Source: an uncultured Bacteroidia bacterium (GTDB lineage Bacteria; Bacteroidota; Bacteroidia; NS11-12g; UBA955). Taken from it: DNA of 64,000 nt. The translations under genes were made by a program, and so were the position numbers. Below the pieces are notes generated by a model that saw nothing but the letters and a program-made list of their open reading frames with translations, searched no databases and was not told where the DNA came from. Below, in pieces: positions 62,833 through 64,000 of the stretch. Location of the stretch: assembly GCA_938086785.1 (NCBI GenBank), contig CALKCM010000005.1, positions 64,501 through 128,500 of the forward strand, read 5' to 3'. Numbering within the stretch: position 1 is the first letter of the stretch; every line of letters begins with the position of its first letter.

Positions 62833-64000
62833 ATGCCAATTAAAAAATATTTAGACCCTTTAAGCTACCATGCAGAGGGCAAGCCAGGAAAGATAGAAGT
62901 TGTAACAACAAAGCCAGCAAACACGCAAAGTGATTTGGCCATGGCCTACTCGCCGGGTGTTGCAGAACCTTGCCTAGCCATAGCAAAAAACACGGAAGAT
63001 GTTTATAAATACACCGCTAAGGGCAACTTAGTAGCAGTAATAAGTAATGGAACCGCTGTTCTTGGCTTGGGTGATATTGGACCGGAAGCCTCTAAACCCG
63101 TCATGGAAGGAAAAGGAGTATTATTCAAAATATTTTCTGATATTGACGTTTTTGATATTGAACTTAACTGCAAAAATGTAGATGAGTTTTGCAAAACGGT
63201 AAAGGCTATGGAGCCTACGTTTGGCGGTGTTAATCTCGAAGATATTAAGGCACCCGAAAGCTTTGAAATTGAGGAGCGTCTTAAAAAGGAAATGAATATT
63301 CCTGTGATGCATGACGACCAGCATGGAACAGCCATTATTAGTGGTGCAGGATTGTTAAGTGCTTTGAAGATTGTAAACAAAAAAATTGGAGCTGTAAAGT
63401 TAGTCGTAAACGGGGCTGGAGCAAGTGCAATTGCCTGCACCAAGCTATTCATAAACCTAGGCGTAAAAAAGACCAACATATTAATGCTTGACTCTAAAGG
63501 GGTGCTTACGAGCGAACGTGAGGATTTAGATAAATACAAGGCGCAATTTGCTTCAAAAACAAAGAAAAAAACCTTAGAGGAGGCTATTAAAAAGGCCGAC
63601 GTTTTTGTGGGACTGAGTCGCGGGAATATTTTAACTCCTAAAATGATTAAAAGCATGGCTAAAAAACCTATTGTTTTTGCCATGGCCAACCCTACTCCTG
63701 AAATCGATTACAATTTAGCCATTGAAACCAGAAGCGATATTATTATGGCTACTGGTCGAAGTGACTACCCTAATCAAGTGAATAATGTACTCGGGTTTCC
63801 TTTCATATTCAGAGGAGCTTTAGATGTAAGAGCTACAGAGATAAATGAAGAAATGAAACTGGCAGCAGTTAAAGCAATTGCTGAGCTTGCTCAAGAGCCT
63901 GTTCCAGAAGTAGTAATGATGGCCTATGATGATTACAATCTAAGTTTTGGCCGAGATTATATTATTCCCAAACCAATGGACCCGAGGTTACTTACCTCTG
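62833..64000 (+). CDS. maeB: NADP-dependent malic enzyme (partial, runs off the window end)
   Basis: Oxidative decarboxylation of malate to pyruvate. The visible 389 codons begin MPIKKYLDPLSYHAEGKPGK and contain the malic N-terminal domain (MAYSPGVAEPCLAIA, YKYTAKGNLVAVISNGTAVLG in two parts, VNLEDIKAPESFEIE, PVMHDDQHGTAI) and the NAD(P)-binding domain (VNGAGASAIACTKLF, GLSRGNILTPKMI, PIVFAMANPTPEI, ATGRSDYPNQVNNVLGFP). No stop appears before 64000. Homologues of this MaeB type carry a phosphotransacetylase-like C-terminal domain (total about 760 residues), which would lie outside the window, so its presence cannot be confirmed. Confidence 0.92.
   Translation, partial: MPIKKYLDPLSYHAEGKPGKIEVVTTKPANTQSDLAMAYSPGVAEPCLAIAKNTEDVYKYTAKGNLVAVISNGTAVLGLGDIGPEASKPVMEGKGVLFKIFSDIDVFDIELNCKNVDEFCKTVKAMEPTFGGVNLEDIKAPESFEIEERLKKEMNIPVMHDDQHGTAIISGAGLLSALKIVNKKIGAVKLVVNGAGASAIACTKLFINLGVKKTNILMLDSKGVLTSEREDLDKYKAQFASKTKKKTLEEAIKKADVFVGLSRGNILTPKMIKSMAKKPIVFAMANPTPEIDYNLAIETRSDIIMATGRSDYPNQVNNVLGFPFIFRGALDVRATEINEEMKLAAVKAIAELAQEPVPEVVMMAYDDYNLSFGRDYIIPKPMDPRLLTS

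Noticed and set aside
1-64000. CRISPR arrays, tRNA or rRNA genes, IS elements, prophage or defence genes
   Set aside because: I looked for regular repeats, cloverleaf-like gaps, transposase or integrase motifs and defence domains and saw none; the gaps are short and hold promoters and terminators only.

Overview
The window is AT-rich, gene-dense chromosomal DNA from a member of the Bacteroidota, most likely a Flavobacteriales or Cryomorphaceae-like lineage. The evidence is a 2,366-residue SprA translocon protein next to a PorZ-like protein (type IX secretion, T9SS), secreted proteins with C-terminal T9SS sorting domains, a SusD-less TonB receptor, long POT transporters, DUF4783 and YceI proteins, and promoters of the Bacteroidota TAnnTTTG type with almost no Shine-Dalgarno sequences. 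No rRNA, tRNA, IS element, phage gene or CRISPR array was seen, so the genus is inference. About 50 genes fill the window and no gene-free stretch exceeds about 250 bases. Positions 1-55 hold nothing recognisable.

Layout. 56-9186 (minus strand): a tight gene string, read in transcription order as a secreted lamin-tail-domain protein, a TonB-dependent receptor, a secreted endonuclease I, a DUF4783 protein, nadC, a thioredoxin-like lipoprotein and rlmD. Facing it at 9401-10976 are two overlapping plus-strand genes that encode the two halves of a 5'-nucleotidase. Together these suggest extracellular nucleic-acid scavenging. 11006-12460: a DUF1456 protein and a methyltransferase. 12477-22461 (minus): ruvA, sprA and porZ, the T9SS core. 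22557-29426: a transaldolase-like enzyme, an outer-membrane barrel, a PTPS/QueD-like gene overlapping folE, a CDP-alcohol phosphatidyltransferase, pgk, truA and a thiolase. 29544-33528: a secreted coiled-coil protein with a palindrome in its promoter, a DUF7935-like membrane protein, a stand-alone acyl-CoA mutase catalytic subunit and an atypical SDR protein.

33571-37516 (minus): YceI, DinB-like, then SxtJ-like, DUF5989 (49 codons) and a NodU/SxtI carbamoyltransferase chained by overlaps, and an RNA methyltransferase abutting the last. 37635-48642: envelope polysaccharide functions (Gfo/Idh/MocA oxidoreductase, glycosyltransferase, heptose-7-phosphate kinase, nucleotide-sugar dehydrogenase) mixed with uvrA, an aminotransferase, DUF3108, YraN and two small envelope proteins. 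48716-56471: a very large TraB/GumN protein and two tandem POT transporters. 56529-64000: a phosphoribosyltransferase, an M42 peptidase, guaB, valS and the start of maeB, which runs off the end.

The strongest non-routine signals are the probable nucleic-acid scavenging locus, the SxtJ-DUF5989-carbamoyltransferase module with its tiny middle gene, and a series of TAnnTTTGC promoter boxes only 3-8 nt before start codons, which implies leaderless transcripts. Two further regulatory candidates are a perfect palindrome in a promoter spacer at 30490-30510 and a perfect hairpin over the guaB start at 59781-59803.
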